Shown here: positions 37,673 to 46,413 of the stretch, in pieces
How positions within the stretch are numbered: position 1 is the stretch's first letter
Layout of the letters: every line of letters begins with the position of its first letter
Origin: Candidatus Rubrivivax defluviihabitans
GTDB lineage: Bacteria; Pseudomonadota; Gammaproteobacteria; Burkholderiales; Burkholderiaceae_C
Reading direction: 5' to 3'
Length of the DNA stretch: 64,000 nt
Assembly (NCBI GenBank): GCA_016709385.1
Contig: JADJMW010000002.1
Coordinates: 434,001-498,000, forward strand
Notes under the pieces: generated by a model
What the model saw: only the letters and a program-made list of their open reading frames with translations
What the model was told of the DNA's origin: nothing
Database searches by the model: none
Program-made: the position numbers and the translations under genes

Positions 37673-38791
37673 CTATTTCGTATTCGCCTTGAAGCTGGTG
37701 AAGATGCGCGTCTGCACGCGGCGGATGTCCTGCGGCACGGCGTCGGGCGAGGTCAGCTTCTTCAGGTCCTCGGCGCCCAGGAACACGGTCGGGTTCTCGG
37801 CCACTTCCTTCTTCACGAATTTCTTCGAGGCGGCATTGGGGTTGGCGTAGAAGACCTTGTTCGTCAGCGAGGCATGCACCTCGGGGCGCAGGATGTAGTT
37901 GATGAACAGGTGCGCGTTCTTCACGTTCTTGGCGTCCTTGGGTATGGCCATGGTGTCGAAGAACAGCGTCGCGCCGGTGGGCGGGATCAGGGCCTGGATA
38001 TCGTGGCCGCTCTTGGTTTCGATGGCGCGCTGGCGGGCGATATTGATATCGCCCGAATAGCCCATCACCACGCACAGCTGGCCGGCGGCGAGGTCGTTGA
38101 TATAGCCCGACGACGAAAAACGCGTGACGTTGGGGCGGGCCTTCATCAGCACCTCGCGCGCGGCGTCGTAGTCCTTGGCGGTCTTGCTGTACGGCGGCTT
38201 GCCGGCGTAGATCATGGCCACCGGCATCACTTCCGAGGCCGAGTCCAGCACGTTGATGCCGCAGCTCTTGAGCTTGCTGGCGTACTGCGGGTCGAAGATC
38301 AGCGACCAGGGGTTGGCCGGCATCGGCGTGGCGCCCAGCGCGGCCTTCACCTTGGCGGTATTGATGCCCACCGTGACATAACCCCACATCCAGGTCACCA
38401 GGTGCTCGTTGCCGGGGTCGATGTCGGCCAGCTTCTCCAGCAGCGCCGGGTCGAGGTTGCCCCAATTCGTGAGTTGCGCGCGGTCCAGCTTCTGGTACAG
38501 GCCGCCGGCGATCTGCGTCTTGGCGAAATGCGCCGAGGGCACCACGATGTCGTAGCCGCTGCGGCCGGCCACCAGCTTGGCCTGCAGGATCTCGTTGGCG
38601 TCGTAGTTGTCGTAGCGGACCTTGATGCCGGTCTCTTTCTCGAAATTCTTGATCGTGTCGTCGGCGATGTAGTCCGACCAGTTGTAGACGTTGAGCACCT
38701 TGGGCTCGGCGGCCTGGGCGTGGGCCACCACGGCGGCGGCGGCCAGGCCCAGGGCGAGCAGGATGCGGGTGAAGATCTTGGACTTGGGCAT
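37673..38791 (-). CDS. potF: Polyamine ABC transporter periplasmic binding protein
   Basis: 372 aa. Signal peptide ending AHAQA, then KVLNVYNWSDYIADDTIKNFEKETGIKV, which opens PotD/PotF spermidine/putrescine-binding proteins. Later VPSAHFAKTQI, GVTV-like hinge segments, and a C-terminal helix pair fit the family. The ATPase and permease genes are not adjacent, so this is an orphan binding protein in the window. GAGAGGAAAA precedes the ATG. Confidence 0.9.
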   Translation of the reverse strand: MPKSKIFTRILLALGLAAAAVVAHAQAAEPKVLNVYNWSDYIADDTIKNFEKETGIKVRYDNYDANEILQAKLVAGRSGYDIVVPSAHFAKTQIAGGLYQKLDRAQLTNWGNLDPALLEKLADIDPGNEHLVTWMWGYVTVGINTAKVKAALGATPMPANPWSLIFDPQYASKLKSCGINVLDSASEVMPVAMIYAGKPPYSKTAKDYDAAREVLMKARPNVTRFSSSGYINDLAAGQLCVVMGYSGDINIARQRAIETKSGHDIQALIPPTGATLFFDTMAIPKDAKNVKNAHLFINYILRPEVHASLTNKVFYANPNAASKKFVKKEVAENPTVFLGAEDLKKLTSPDAVPQDIRRVQTRIFTSFKANTK

Positions 38792-38905
38792 GATGTTTTC
38801 CTCTCCGAAATGGGGCTCGGGACCTTTCGATAACGAACGCGGCGCGATTGTGGCCGACCGGCCAGGGTGCCGGAAATTCCCACACCGGCCGGCGGCGCGG
38901 CTCTC

Positions 38906-39607
38906 TCACCAGGGGATGGGCGACCCGTCCCAGGCGAAGAAGCCGCCGCTGGCGCCTTCGGCGGGCAAGCCGTCCAGCACCGCGAGCAAGTACCTTGCCG
39001 CATCGGCCGGCGTCGTGGCCGGGGCGCTGCCGATGATCGGCGCCGACAGCGGCGAGCGCACCGTGCCCGGGTGCAGTGCGGCCAGCACCGCCAGCGGGCG
39101 CTTGCGCGCCACCTCCACCGCGGCGGTGCGCAGCAGCATGTTCAGCGCCGCCTTGCTGGCGCGGTAGCTGTACCAGCCGCCGAGGCGGTTGTCGCCGATG
39201 CTGCCCACGCGCGCCGAAAGCACACCCAGCAGCGAGCGTTCGCGCAGCGGCAGCAACTCGTGGAAGTGCTTGATCAGCAGCGCCGGGCCGATGGCGTTGA
39301 CGGCGAAGGCGTGCGCCATCGTCGCGGCGTCCAGTTCGGCCAGGCGCTTTTCCGGCGCCCGGCCTTGGACCTGAAGCACGCCGGTGGCGCACAGCAGGAG
39401 GTGCACCGGGCCGTCAGCGCGCAGGCTTGCCGCGGCGGCTGCGATGCTTGGCTCGCTGCCGAGGTCCAGCGCCGGCTGGCCGCGGCGCGACAACCCGTGC
39501 ACGGCGGCGCAGCGCGGGTCGGCCTGCAGGGCCTGCACCAGGGCACCACCGATGGCGCCACCGGCACCCACCACCAAGGCGCGGTAGCCCTCGGGCAGGC
39601 TGTTCAT
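38906..39607 (-). CDS. SDR-family oxidoreductase
   Basis: 233 aa short-chain dehydrogenase/reductase. The nucleotide-binding GAGGAIGGALVQAL near the N-terminus and the catalytic YSYRASKAALN (Tyr and Lys) are clear, with Ser in VLSARVGSI. Its ATG overlaps the stop of the MaoC gene as ATGA (39604-39607), so the pair is translationally coupled and likely acts on related acyl or short hydroxyl substrates. Confidence 0.88.
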   Translation of the reverse strand: MNSLPEGYRALVVGAGGAIGGALVQALQADPRCAAVHGLSRRGQPALDLGSEPSIAAAAASLRADGPVHLLLCATGVLQVQGRAPEKRLAELDAATMAHAFAVNAIGPALLIKHFHELLPLRERSLLGVLSARVGSIGDNRLGGWYSYRASKAALNMLLRTAAVEVARKRPLAVLAALHPGTVRSPLSAPIIGSAPATTPADAARYLLAVLDGLPAEGASGGFFAWDGSPIPW

Positions 39608-40083
39608 GATGGCGTCGATGCGCCGCCGCGGCGACGGAACATGCCCCAGCCTTCCATCGTGAGCACGGGCTCCCCATGCTGGTTGCGCATCTCCCAGCGC
39701 GACTTCACCAGGCCCACGTGCGGCTTGCTGGCCATGGGCCGCGCCTCCAGCACCTCCATGCGCAGGCTCAGCACGTCCCCGGGGAACACCGGCTTGAGCC
39801 AGCGCAACTGGTCGATGCCCGGCGAACCCAGGCTGGCCGATTCCAGCAGATAAGCGTCGCACATCATGCGCATGGCCAGCGCGCAGGTGTGCCAGCCGCT
39901 GGCGCACAGGCCGCCGAAGAGGCCGTGCCGCGCGACCTCTTCGTCGACGTGGAAGGACTGCGGGTCGAACTGGCGCGCGAACTCGAGCACCGCCTCGCGC
40001 GACACCGGCATGCCGCCGCGCTGCAGGTGGTGGCCCACGGGAAAGTCTTCCCAGTAATACTTGGGGGTCTGCTTCGTTGTCAT
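39604..40083 (-). CDS. MaoC-like dehydratase
   Basis: 159 aa from the ATG at 40083; the frame is open further upstream but the family starts here (MTTKQTPKYYWEDF). Hotdog-fold (R)-enoyl-CoA hydratase-like protein with the motif region DPQSFHVDEEVARHGLFGGL, including the catalytic Asp/His positions, and GWHTCALAMRM. The partner SDR gene follows with a 4-nt overlap. Confidence 0.87.
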   Translation of the reverse strand: MTTKQTPKYYWEDFPVGHHLQRGGMPVSREAVLEFARQFDPQSFHVDEEVARHGLFGGLCASGWHTCALAMRMMCDAYLLESASLGSPGIDQLRWLKPVFPGDVLSLRMEVLEARPMASKPHVGLVKSRWEMRNQHGEPVLTMEGWGMFRRRGGASTPS

Positions 40084-40143
40084 GGCCGCCGAGCATAGCG
40101 GCGCCACAATGCGCGCTTCGCATCACGCCGCAGAACCGCCACC

Positions 40144-40722
40144 ATGACCTTGCTGATCCTCGGCCTCATCGTCTTCCTGGGCGTGCACTCGGTGCGCATC
40201 TTTGCCGACGGCTGGCGCACGCGCATGCGCGAGAAGCTGGGCGAAAACGCCTGGAAGGGCCTCTATTCGGTGCTGTCGATCGCCGGCTTCGTGGCCATCG
40301 TCTACGGCTACGGGCAGGCGCGGCTGGACGCGACGATGCTGTGGCTGCCCCCGATCTGGACACGGCACCTGGCGGCGCTGCTCACGATTCCCGCCTTCAT
40401 TCTGCTAGTAGCCGCTTACTTCCCGGGAAATATGATCAAGGCCAAGCTGCACCACCCCATGGTGCTCGGCGTCAAGGTGTGGGCGCTGTCGCACCTGCTG
40501 GCCAACGGCATGCTGGCCGACCTGCTGCTGTTCGGTGGTTTCCTGGCCTGGTCGGTGGCCAGCTTCACGGCCGCACGCCGGCGCGACAACGCCGCCGGCA
40601 CGGTCTACCTGCGCGGTCACGTGGGGCCGACGATCGCGGTCGTGCTGGTCGGGCTGGCGGCCTGGGCCGGCTTTGCCTTCTGGGCGCACGCCGCCTGGAT
40701 CGGGGTGCGGCCCTTCGGCTAG
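40144..40722 (+). CDS. NnrU-family membrane protein
   Basis: 192 aa with about six TM helices. It opens LLILGLIVFLGVHSVRIFADGWR, typical of the NnrU family, which was first noted in denitrification gene clusters; here no denitrification genes are adjacent. HPMVLGVKVWALSHLLANG is the conserved central block. Its TAG stop shares the palindrome CTAG with the stop of the convergent SRAP gene. Confidence 0.85.
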   Translation: MTLLILGLIVFLGVHSVRIFADGWRTRMREKLGENAWKGLYSVLSIAGFVAIVYGYGQARLDATMLWLPPIWTRHLAALLTIPAFILLVAAYFPGNMIKAKLHHPMVLGVKVWALSHLLANGMLADLLLFGGFLAWSVASFTAARRRDNAAGTVYLRGHVGPTIAVVLVGLAAWAGFAFWAHAAWIGVRPFG

Positions 40723-41417
40723 GCGGCTGGCGATGCCGGCAGCGGGTCGGGCAGCGGCGCGATCAGCGCCTCGCCCTCGGCCGTGCCGCGGCTGACGGCA
40801 CGCGAAACCGGCCAGGCGCGCAGCACTTCAGGCGCGCAGGGCGCGAGCAGCGGCGCCAGCCGCGCGGGTTCCTGTTCTTCGCGCGCCAGCCAGGCGGCCC
40901 AGTGCTCGGTGGGCAGCAGCGCCGGCATGCGGTCGTGGATCGGTGCCATCAGCGCATTGGCAGCCACCGTGATGATGCAGCAAGTGAGCAGCCACTCTTC
41001 TGATTCATTAGCCCGCCAGGCTTCGAACAAGCCGGCCATGGCCAGCGGCTCGCCGCTGCGGGCGCTGATATACCAGGGCTGCTTGCCGGCCGGGGTGGCC
41101 TGCCACTCGTAGAAACCGCTGGCCGGCAGCAGGCAGCGCCGACGGCGTGCGGCCTGGCGGAACGAGGGTTTGTCGAACAGCCCTTCGGCGCGCGCGTTGT
41201 TCAGCTTGTGGCCGATGGCGGCGTCCTTCGCCCAGTGCGGCACCAGGCCCCAGCGCATGAGTTCGGCCACGCGTTCGCCCTCGCGCGTTGCGTAGACCAC
41301 CGGCACCGGGCTTTGCGGCGTGACGTTCCAGCGCCGCGGGAAGGGCACCACCCGGGTGACGCTGAAGCCCGACACCAGGGTCTGCGGATCGTAGGCAACG
41401 ACATAGCGGCCGCACAT
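40719..41417 (-). CDS. SRAP domain protein (YedK/HMCES-like)
   Basis: 232 aa. Starts MCGRY, placing the catalytic Cys2 at the N-terminus once Met is removed. Asn in WNVTPQS, Glu in GFYEWQ and His in APIHDRMPALL complete the active site that cross-links to abasic sites in single-stranded DNA. The family protects abasic ssDNA at replication forks. The last 30 residues are less conserved. It overlaps the convergent NnrU gene by 4 nt. Confidence 0.92.
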   Translation of the reverse strand: MCGRYVVAYDPQTLVSGFSVTRVVPFPRRWNVTPQSPVPVVYATREGERVAELMRWGLVPHWAKDAAIGHKLNNARAEGLFDKPSFRQAARRRRCLLPASGFYEWQATPAGKQPWYISARSGEPLAMAGLFEAWRANESEEWLLTCCIITVAANALMAPIHDRMPALLPTEHWAAWLAREEQEPARLAPLLAPCAPEVLRAWPVSRAVSRGTAEGEALIAPLPDPLPASPAA

Positions 41418-41553
41418 GGCGCGATCTTGGCACGGCTTCCCCCCCACGCCGGGGGCGCCTGAAGAGGGGCCCGCCAGGCTCCGCCCTCGGGGCGATGGGC
41501 AGGTGGCGGTCGAACTCCGACGATGGCCGCCTGTTGCACTCAGGAGGTGGCTC

Positions 41554-41808
41554 ATGAATTCCTGGATGACCTGCTTGCTCGGCGGCGCCCGCAAGCTGCC
41601 GCCCGCGGCGGAGCGGACGGCTCGCGTCGCGCCTGCCGCCGAAGACGAGACCCCTGCGGGCTGCGGCTGGTTCGACTCCAGTCACGAGCTGCAGCACGGC
41701 CTGTGGGTGCAGGAGCATGCGACGCCCGATGCCGTGGCCAACGACCTGCCGCTGGGCGAATGGCTGGAGCTGCACTTGGCCGTCTGGCAGCCCGTGGCGC
41801 AGGGTTGA
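41554..41808 (+). CDS. Small hypothetical protein
   Basis: 84 aa preceded by a perfect AGGAGG (41542-41547) 6 nt before the ATG, the strongest ribosome-binding site noticed in the window. It has Cys residues near the N-terminus (WMTCLLGG) and centre (AGCGWFDSSHEL), and a C-terminal half rich in Glu, Leu and Trp (LGEWLELHLAVWQ). No signal peptide or TM helix. I do not recognise the family; DSSHELQHGLWV may be the conserved core. Confidence 0.6.
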   Translation: MNSWMTCLLGGARKLPPAAERTARVAPAAEDETPAGCGWFDSSHELQHGLWVQEHATPDAVANDLPLGEWLELHLAVWQPVAQG

Positions 41809-41872
41809 CGCCCGCCGGCTCGCAGACCGGGCATCATGGCGGCATGTCGAGCCTTGGCCGGGAGCCTGCCCC

Positions 41873-43150
41873 ATGACATTCCGCTGGATCACCGCGCTGG
41901 CCGCCGCCGCGCTGCTGCTGGCCGCCTGCGGCGGCGGCGACGACAACGACCGCACCAAGGCCAAGCTGCGACTGGTCAACGCCAGCAGCGCCTATGCCGA
42001 AATCGACCTGTTCGTGGAAGACACCCTGCGCCAGGGCAGCGTCGGCTACGGAAACACCGCCAGCTATGTCGAGGTGGACCCCGGCGAGGCCGACAGCAAG
42101 ATCACGCGCAGCGGCTCGACCACCGCGCTGCTGTCGTTCACGCCCGGCATCGAACGCAACAAGCACTACACCGTGCTGGCCTATGGCGCCGAAGGGGCGC
42201 TGCGGCAGATGCTGGTCGACGACAACGTAGGTGAACCCGACAGCGGGCGCGCCCTGCTGCGGGTGGTGAATGCCGCACCCGACGCCGGCAAGCTGGACAT
42301 CTACCTCACCGCCGCCGACGAGCCGCTGGCTTCCGCCGTGCCGGTGCAGGCCGGCGCGGAGTACGGGGTGGCCAACGGCCTGCTCACGGTGGACAGCACG
42401 AGCTGGCGGCTGCGCGTCACCGCCGCCGGCAGCAAGACCGACCTGCGGCTGGACCTGCCCGCGCTGGTGCTGGAAAGCAAGCAGGTCGCCACCCTGGTGC
42501 TGACGCCGGCGCGCGGCGGCGTGCTGATGAATACGCTGCTGCTCACGCAGCAGGCCGGCATCGCGCGCCAGGACACGGCACTGGCCCGCGTGCGCGTGGC
42601 TGCCGGCGTGGCCGACAGCGGCGCCGTCAGCGCCACGGTGGGCGGCCAGGTGCTGATGGCCAGCGTGGGCTCGCCGGCGGTGGGCCTGTACGCACTGCTG
42701 CCCGCCGGCACGCAGCCGGTGGCGCTGGCCGTCAACGGCACGGCACTGGCCGCCCCGGCGGTGACCTTGGCCGCGGGTGCCGACTACAGCTTGCTCGTGC
42801 GCGGCACGCCTGCGGCGCCGCAGTCGGGCTGGATCGAAGACGACAACCACCGCGCGGCAGACAGCCGCCAGGTGCGGCTGCGGCTCGTCAACGGCGTGGC
42901 CGATCTGGCGGCGCCGCTGTCGATGACGGTCGACTTCGTGCCCGTGGCCGACGGCGTGACCGCGGGTGCCGCCTCGGGTTATGCGTCGCTGGACGCCACG
43001 CTGACGGCGCAGTTTTCGGTCACGGCCGCCGGCTTGGCCACGCCCTTGTTCACTGCCGTCGATCAACCACTGGTCGCTGGTGCGGTGTACACGGTATTCG
43101 TGGTCGGTGCGCAGTCGGCGGCGGTGGGGATCCTGCGCAAGGACCACTGA
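41873..43150 (+). CDS. DUF4397-domain lipoprotein
   Basis: 425 aa. Signal with LLLAAC at residues 15-20, then Gly/Asp linker. The mature protein is built of repeated beta-rich units that open with RLVNASSAYAEIDLFV, RVVNAAPDAGKLDIYL and RLVNGVADLAAPLSM, matching the DUF4397 pattern. It should be a lipid-anchored extracytoplasmic sandwich protein, possibly a surface structure component. GGAG precedes the ATG. No function known. Confidence 0.8.
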   Translation: MTFRWITALAAAALLLAACGGGDDNDRTKAKLRLVNASSAYAEIDLFVEDTLRQGSVGYGNTASYVEVDPGEADSKITRSGSTTALLSFTPGIERNKHYTVLAYGAEGALRQMLVDDNVGEPDSGRALLRVVNAAPDAGKLDIYLTAADEPLASAVPVQAGAEYGVANGLLTVDSTSWRLRVTAAGSKTDLRLDLPALVLESKQVATLVLTPARGGVLMNTLLLTQQAGIARQDTALARVRVAAGVADSGAVSATVGGQVLMASVGSPAVGLYALLPAGTQPVALAVNGTALAAPAVTLAAGADYSLLVRGTPAAPQSGWIEDDNHRAADSRQVRLRLVNGVADLAAPLSMTVDFVPVADGVTAGAASGYASLDATLTAQFSVTAAGLATPLFTAVDQPLVAGAVYTVFVVGAQSAAVGILRKDH

Positions 43151-43196
43151 GGCCGCGTGCGCTCGCGAGGAAGGGCTGCAACTCGCCCGGGCCGGC

Positions 43197-43249
43197 GGGC
43201 TGAAGCGCCAGCCTGCCTCGCGCTCCCGCGGGCCGGCAGGCTTCAGCCC
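43197..43249. terminator. Possible bidirectional hairpin
   Basis: GGGCTGAAGC (43197-43206) and GCTTCAGCCC (43240-43249) are perfect complements across a 33-nt G+C-rich interval. It lies between the convergent DUF4397 and pirin genes and overlaps the pirin stop codon. The loop is long, so termination is uncertain. Confidence 0.4.
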
Positions 43250-44115
43250 AGCCGCCCGGCCTGGAAGTCCTGCACCGCTTCGAAGATTTCCTGCTGCGTA
43301 TTCATCACGAACGGGCCGACCTGCGCGATCGGCTCGTTGAGTGGCCGGCCGGCGATGAAGATGGCGCGCGCGCCATCGGACCCGGCTTGCAGTGTCACGC
43401 CATCGCTGCCCGGCGTATTGGCCAGGATCGCCATGCGCCGCCTGGGCACCAGAGTGCCGGCCATGGCCAGTTCGCCCCGGTAGACATAGACGAAGGCGTT
43501 GTGCGCCGCCGGCAGCGGCTGTTCGAAGGCGGCGCCGGGGGCCAGGTGCAGGTCCAGGTACAGCGGCTCTGTGCCCTCGCGCTGCATGGCGCCGGCCACG
43601 CCGTGTGTGGCACCGGCGATCACGCGCGCCAGTACCCCCTCGCCCTGCCACTCGGGGATCTCGGCGGGCGCGATATCGCGGTACCACGGCGCGATCATCT
43701 TGCTGCGGGCCGGCAGGTTGAGCCAGAGCTGGAAACCTTCCATGGCGCCGTCCTGCTGCTCGGGCATCTCGCTGTGCACGATGCCGCGGCCGGCGGTCAT
43801 CCACTGCACGCCGCCGGGCACGGCCAGGCCTTCGTGGCCGGCGCTGTCGCGGTGGCGCAGCCGGCCCTGCAGCATGTAGGACACGGTCTCGAAACCGCGG
43901 TGCGGGTGGTCGGGGAAGCCGCCGATATAGTCACCCGGGTTTTCGGTGGCGAAGGCGTCGAGCATCAGGAAGGGGTCCAGCCGGCGCTGCAGGTTTTGCG
44001 TGAGCACGCGGGTGAGCTTGACGCCGGCGCCGTCGCTGGTGGCCTGGCCCTGGACCAGGCGCTCCACGCTGCGTGGGGTGGTGACGGTGACAGGGGGCAC
44101 GGTATCGGCATTCAT
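43243..44115 (-). CDS. Pirin family protein
   Basis: 290 aa bicupin. The N-terminal cupin contains FPDHPHRGFETVSYML and GIVHSEMP, which supply the three His and one Glu that bind the metal in pirins (quercetinase-like in some members). The C-terminal pirin domain follows (FIAGRPLNEPIAQVGPFVMNT). Start at 44115 (MNADTVPPV). Cytoplasmic; the role in this organism is unknown. Confidence 0.9.
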   Translation of the reverse strand: MNADTVPPVTVTTPRSVERLVQGQATSDGAGVKLTRVLTQNLQRRLDPFLMLDAFATENPGDYIGGFPDHPHRGFETVSYMLQGRLRHRDSAGHEGLAVPGGVQWMTAGRGIVHSEMPEQQDGAMEGFQLWLNLPARSKMIAPWYRDIAPAEIPEWQGEGVLARVIAGATHGVAGAMQREGTEPLYLDLHLAPGAAFEQPLPAAHNAFVYVYRGELAMAGTLVPRRRMAILANTPGSDGVTLQAGSDGARAIFIAGRPLNEPIAQVGPFVMNTQQEIFEAVQDFQAGRLG

Positions 44116-44371
44116 GGAGCGTTGGGGGGTGCGGGCAGCGCTCCCGGCCACCCGTCAGGGGCCCCGTGCACAGGTCCGCAAAGCCCCACCCCCGCCTGGG
44201 GATGCCCGGGCGCTTTGCTCCGTCTGCCTGGGATTCGCGGGGCGCCCCAGCTTCCTACACCACGCCTGTAGCCACAGCCGCGCCGGCCAGGGTTGCGCCG
44301 CGCTGCACGCAGCATTCAGCGGCGCTGGTGGTAGCCTGATCGCTTCGGAAAACACTCTGGAGTGCGCAGCG

Positions 44372-44653
44372 ATGAAAGCCGTCTGGAAAGGCACCGTCGT
44401 GGCCGAGAGCAACGACACCGTGGTCGTCGAGGGCAACCACTATTTCCCGGCCGCCGCGCTGAAGCGGGAGTACACCTTGCCCAGCAATACGAAGACCATG
44501 TGTTCGTGGAAGGGCCAGGCGAGTTACCTCACGCTGTTTGTCAACGGCGACGCCAACCCGGATGCCGTGTGGTTCTACCCGGAACCCAAGGAGGCGGCGG
44601 CGCAGATCAAGGACCGCGTCGCGTTCTGGAAGGGCGTGCAGGTCGTCGAATAG
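44372..44653 (+). CDS. DUF427-domain protein
   Basis: 93 aa small beta-rich protein. KAVWKGTVVAESNDTVVVEGNHYFPAAAL and later TKTMCSWKGQASYLTL with WFYPEP and RVAFWKGV are the DUF427 hallmarks. GGAG upstream. A single-domain, full-length family member of unknown function, probably cytoplasmic. Confidence 0.88.
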   Translation: MKAVWKGTVVAESNDTVVVEGNHYFPAAALKREYTLPSNTKTMCSWKGQASYLTLFVNGDANPDAVWFYPEPKEAAAQIKDRVAFWKGVQVVE

Positions 44654-44829
44654 CCGGCGCCCCGGCCGCGGCGCCGCCCCCGCAGCTCGGGGGGAAGCCC
44701 GCCCTGCGCGGAGAAGGCGGCGAGCGCACAATGCGCGTCTTTTGCCACCGCGCTCCCATCGCGCACCCGGGCCGCGACGGCCAGAAGCCGTCGTTCGGGC
44801 CGGGCCCCAACCGCCGGAGTACCGCTTCG

Positions 44830-46413
44830 ATGCGAATCCCCCACGCTGCCCTGTCCGCGCTGGCCCTGGCCGCCGCGCTGCTGGCCGGGCCGGCCGCCGC
44901 TGCCCCTGGCCTGCCGTCCACCAACGTGGCCTGGCTGCCGGCCGCCGCCGACGCCGATATCGAACGCGCCTTTGCCCAGGCCCGCACCGAGAACAAGCCC
45001 GTGCTGCTGTACTGGGGCGCCACCTGGTGCCCGCCGTGCAACCAGCTCAAGGCCACCTTCTTCAACCGCCAGGACTTCGCCGCGCTGTCGAAGAGCTTCG
45101 TCGCCGTGCACGTGGACGGCGACCGCCCCGGGGCGCAGAAACTCGGCCGCCGCTTCAAGGTCAGCGGCTACCCGACGGTGGTGCTGTTCACACCCGCGGG
45201 TGCCGAGATCACCCGGCTGCCGGGCGAGGCCGACCCCGCGCAAATGATGGCGGTGCTGCAGCTCGGCCTGTCCGGCGGCCGGCCGGCCCAGGCGGTGCTG
45301 GCCGACGCACGCGCCGGCAAGGCGCTGCCGGCCAACGAGTGGAAGCTGCTGGCCTATTACTCCTGGGCCACCGACGACCAGCAACTGCTGCCGCGCGCCG
45401 AAGTGCCGCCCACGCTGGTGCAGCTGGCCGTGGCCTGCCCGGCGGCCGAGGCCGAGACGCAGACGCGGCTGTGGCTGAAGGCGCTGGCCGCCAGCGACGA
45501 CGGCCAGGGCGTGAAGCCCGACGCCGCGCTGCGCGCCCGCGTCACCCGCATGCTGGCCGACCCGGCGCTGGCGCGCGCGCAGATGGACACTTTCAGTGGC
45601 AGCGACGCCGCGGCCATGGTGCGTGTGCTCGAACCCGAGGGCAGCGCCGGCCGCGCGCCGCTGGCGGCGAGCTTCGACACCGCCCTGCGCCGGCTGCAGG
45701 CCGATGCCACGCTGTCGCGCGGCGACCGCATGTCGGCGCTGCACGGCCGCGTGGAACTGGCGCGGCTGGAGTTGCCAAAGGAGGCCGCGCAGGTGCAGTT
45801 GCCGGCGCCGCTGCTCAAGGACGTGCGCGAACACGTGGCGCGCGACGACCGCGAGATCAGCGACGGCTACGAGCGCCAGGCCGTCATCACCTATGCCGCC
45901 GGCGTGCTGGGCCGCGCCGGGCTGTGGGGCGAGAGCGACGCGCTGCTCAAGGCCAACCTCGCCAGGAGCCACTCGCCCTACTACCTGATGAGCCAGCTCG
46001 GCGGCAATGCGCGCCAGCAGGGCCGCCCTGCGGAGGCGCTGGACTGGTACGCCCAGGCCTTCGAGAAGAGCGAAGGCCCGGCCACGCGACTGCAGTGGGG
46101 CGCGGGCTATTTCGGCGCGCTGGTCGACCTGGCGCCGCAGGACGCCGCGCGCATCGAGAAGACCGCTGCGCAGTTGCTGGCCGAAGCGGCGCGCGACGAA
46201 GGTGCGTTCGAGGGCCGCAGCCTGCGTTCGCTGCAGCGCGTGGGCAACAAGCTGATGGCCTGGAATGCCGACGGCAAGCAAGCCGCCGTGCTGCGCCGGC
46301 TGCAGGTGCAATTGGACGGCTTGTGCCCGAAGGTGGACGCCGCCGACGGCCAGCGTGCGGCCTGCCAGGCGCTGCTCAAGCCGGCGGAGAAGAAGGCGGA
46401 GAAGTCCGCGTGA
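44830..46413 (+). CDS. Periplasmic thioredoxin-fold protein with long helical C-terminal part
   Basis: 527 aa with a signal peptide ending in AAAAP. The first domain is thioredoxin-like (KPVLLYWGATWCPPC, Cys67 and Cys70; cis-Pro in SGYPTVVLFTP). The remaining 330 residues are helical, with TPR-like units near the C-terminus (GRPAEALDWYAQAFEKSEGP). It may reduce or oxidise periplasmic disulfides. Its stop overlaps the GTG of the next gene (GTGA, 46410-46413), coupling it to a peptide-binding protein, which suggests a shared role in handling imported peptides. Confidence 0.78.
   Translation: MRIPHAALSALALAAALLAGPAAAAPGLPSTNVAWLPAAADADIERAFAQARTENKPVLLYWGATWCPPCNQLKATFFNRQDFAALSKSFVAVHVDGDRPGAQKLGRRFKVSGYPTVVLFTPAGAEITRLPGEADPAQMMAVLQLGLSGGRPAQAVLADARAGKALPANEWKLLAYYSWATDDQQLLPRAEVPPTLVQLAVACPAAEAETQTRLWLKALAASDDGQGVKPDAALRARVTRMLADPALARAQMDTFSGSDAAAMVRVLEPEGSAGRAPLAASFDTALRRLQADATLSRGDRMSALHGRVELARLELPKEAAQVQLPAPLLKDVREHVARDDREISDGYERQAVITYAAGVLGRAGLWGESDALLKANLARSHSPYYLMSQLGGNARQQGRPAEALDWYAQAFEKSEGPATRLQWGAGYFGALVDLAPQDAARIEKTAAQLLAEAARDEGAFEGRSLRSLQRVGNKLMAWNADGKQAAVLRRLQVQLDGLCPKVDAADGQRAACQALLKPAEKKAEKSA

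Noticed and set aside
44538..46409. Long frame upstream of the yejA-like GTG start
   Set aside because: It is out of frame with the thioredoxin-fold gene that occupies this region, and its composition is Arg/Pro-rich shadow sequence. The GTG at 46410 has a ribosome-binding site.
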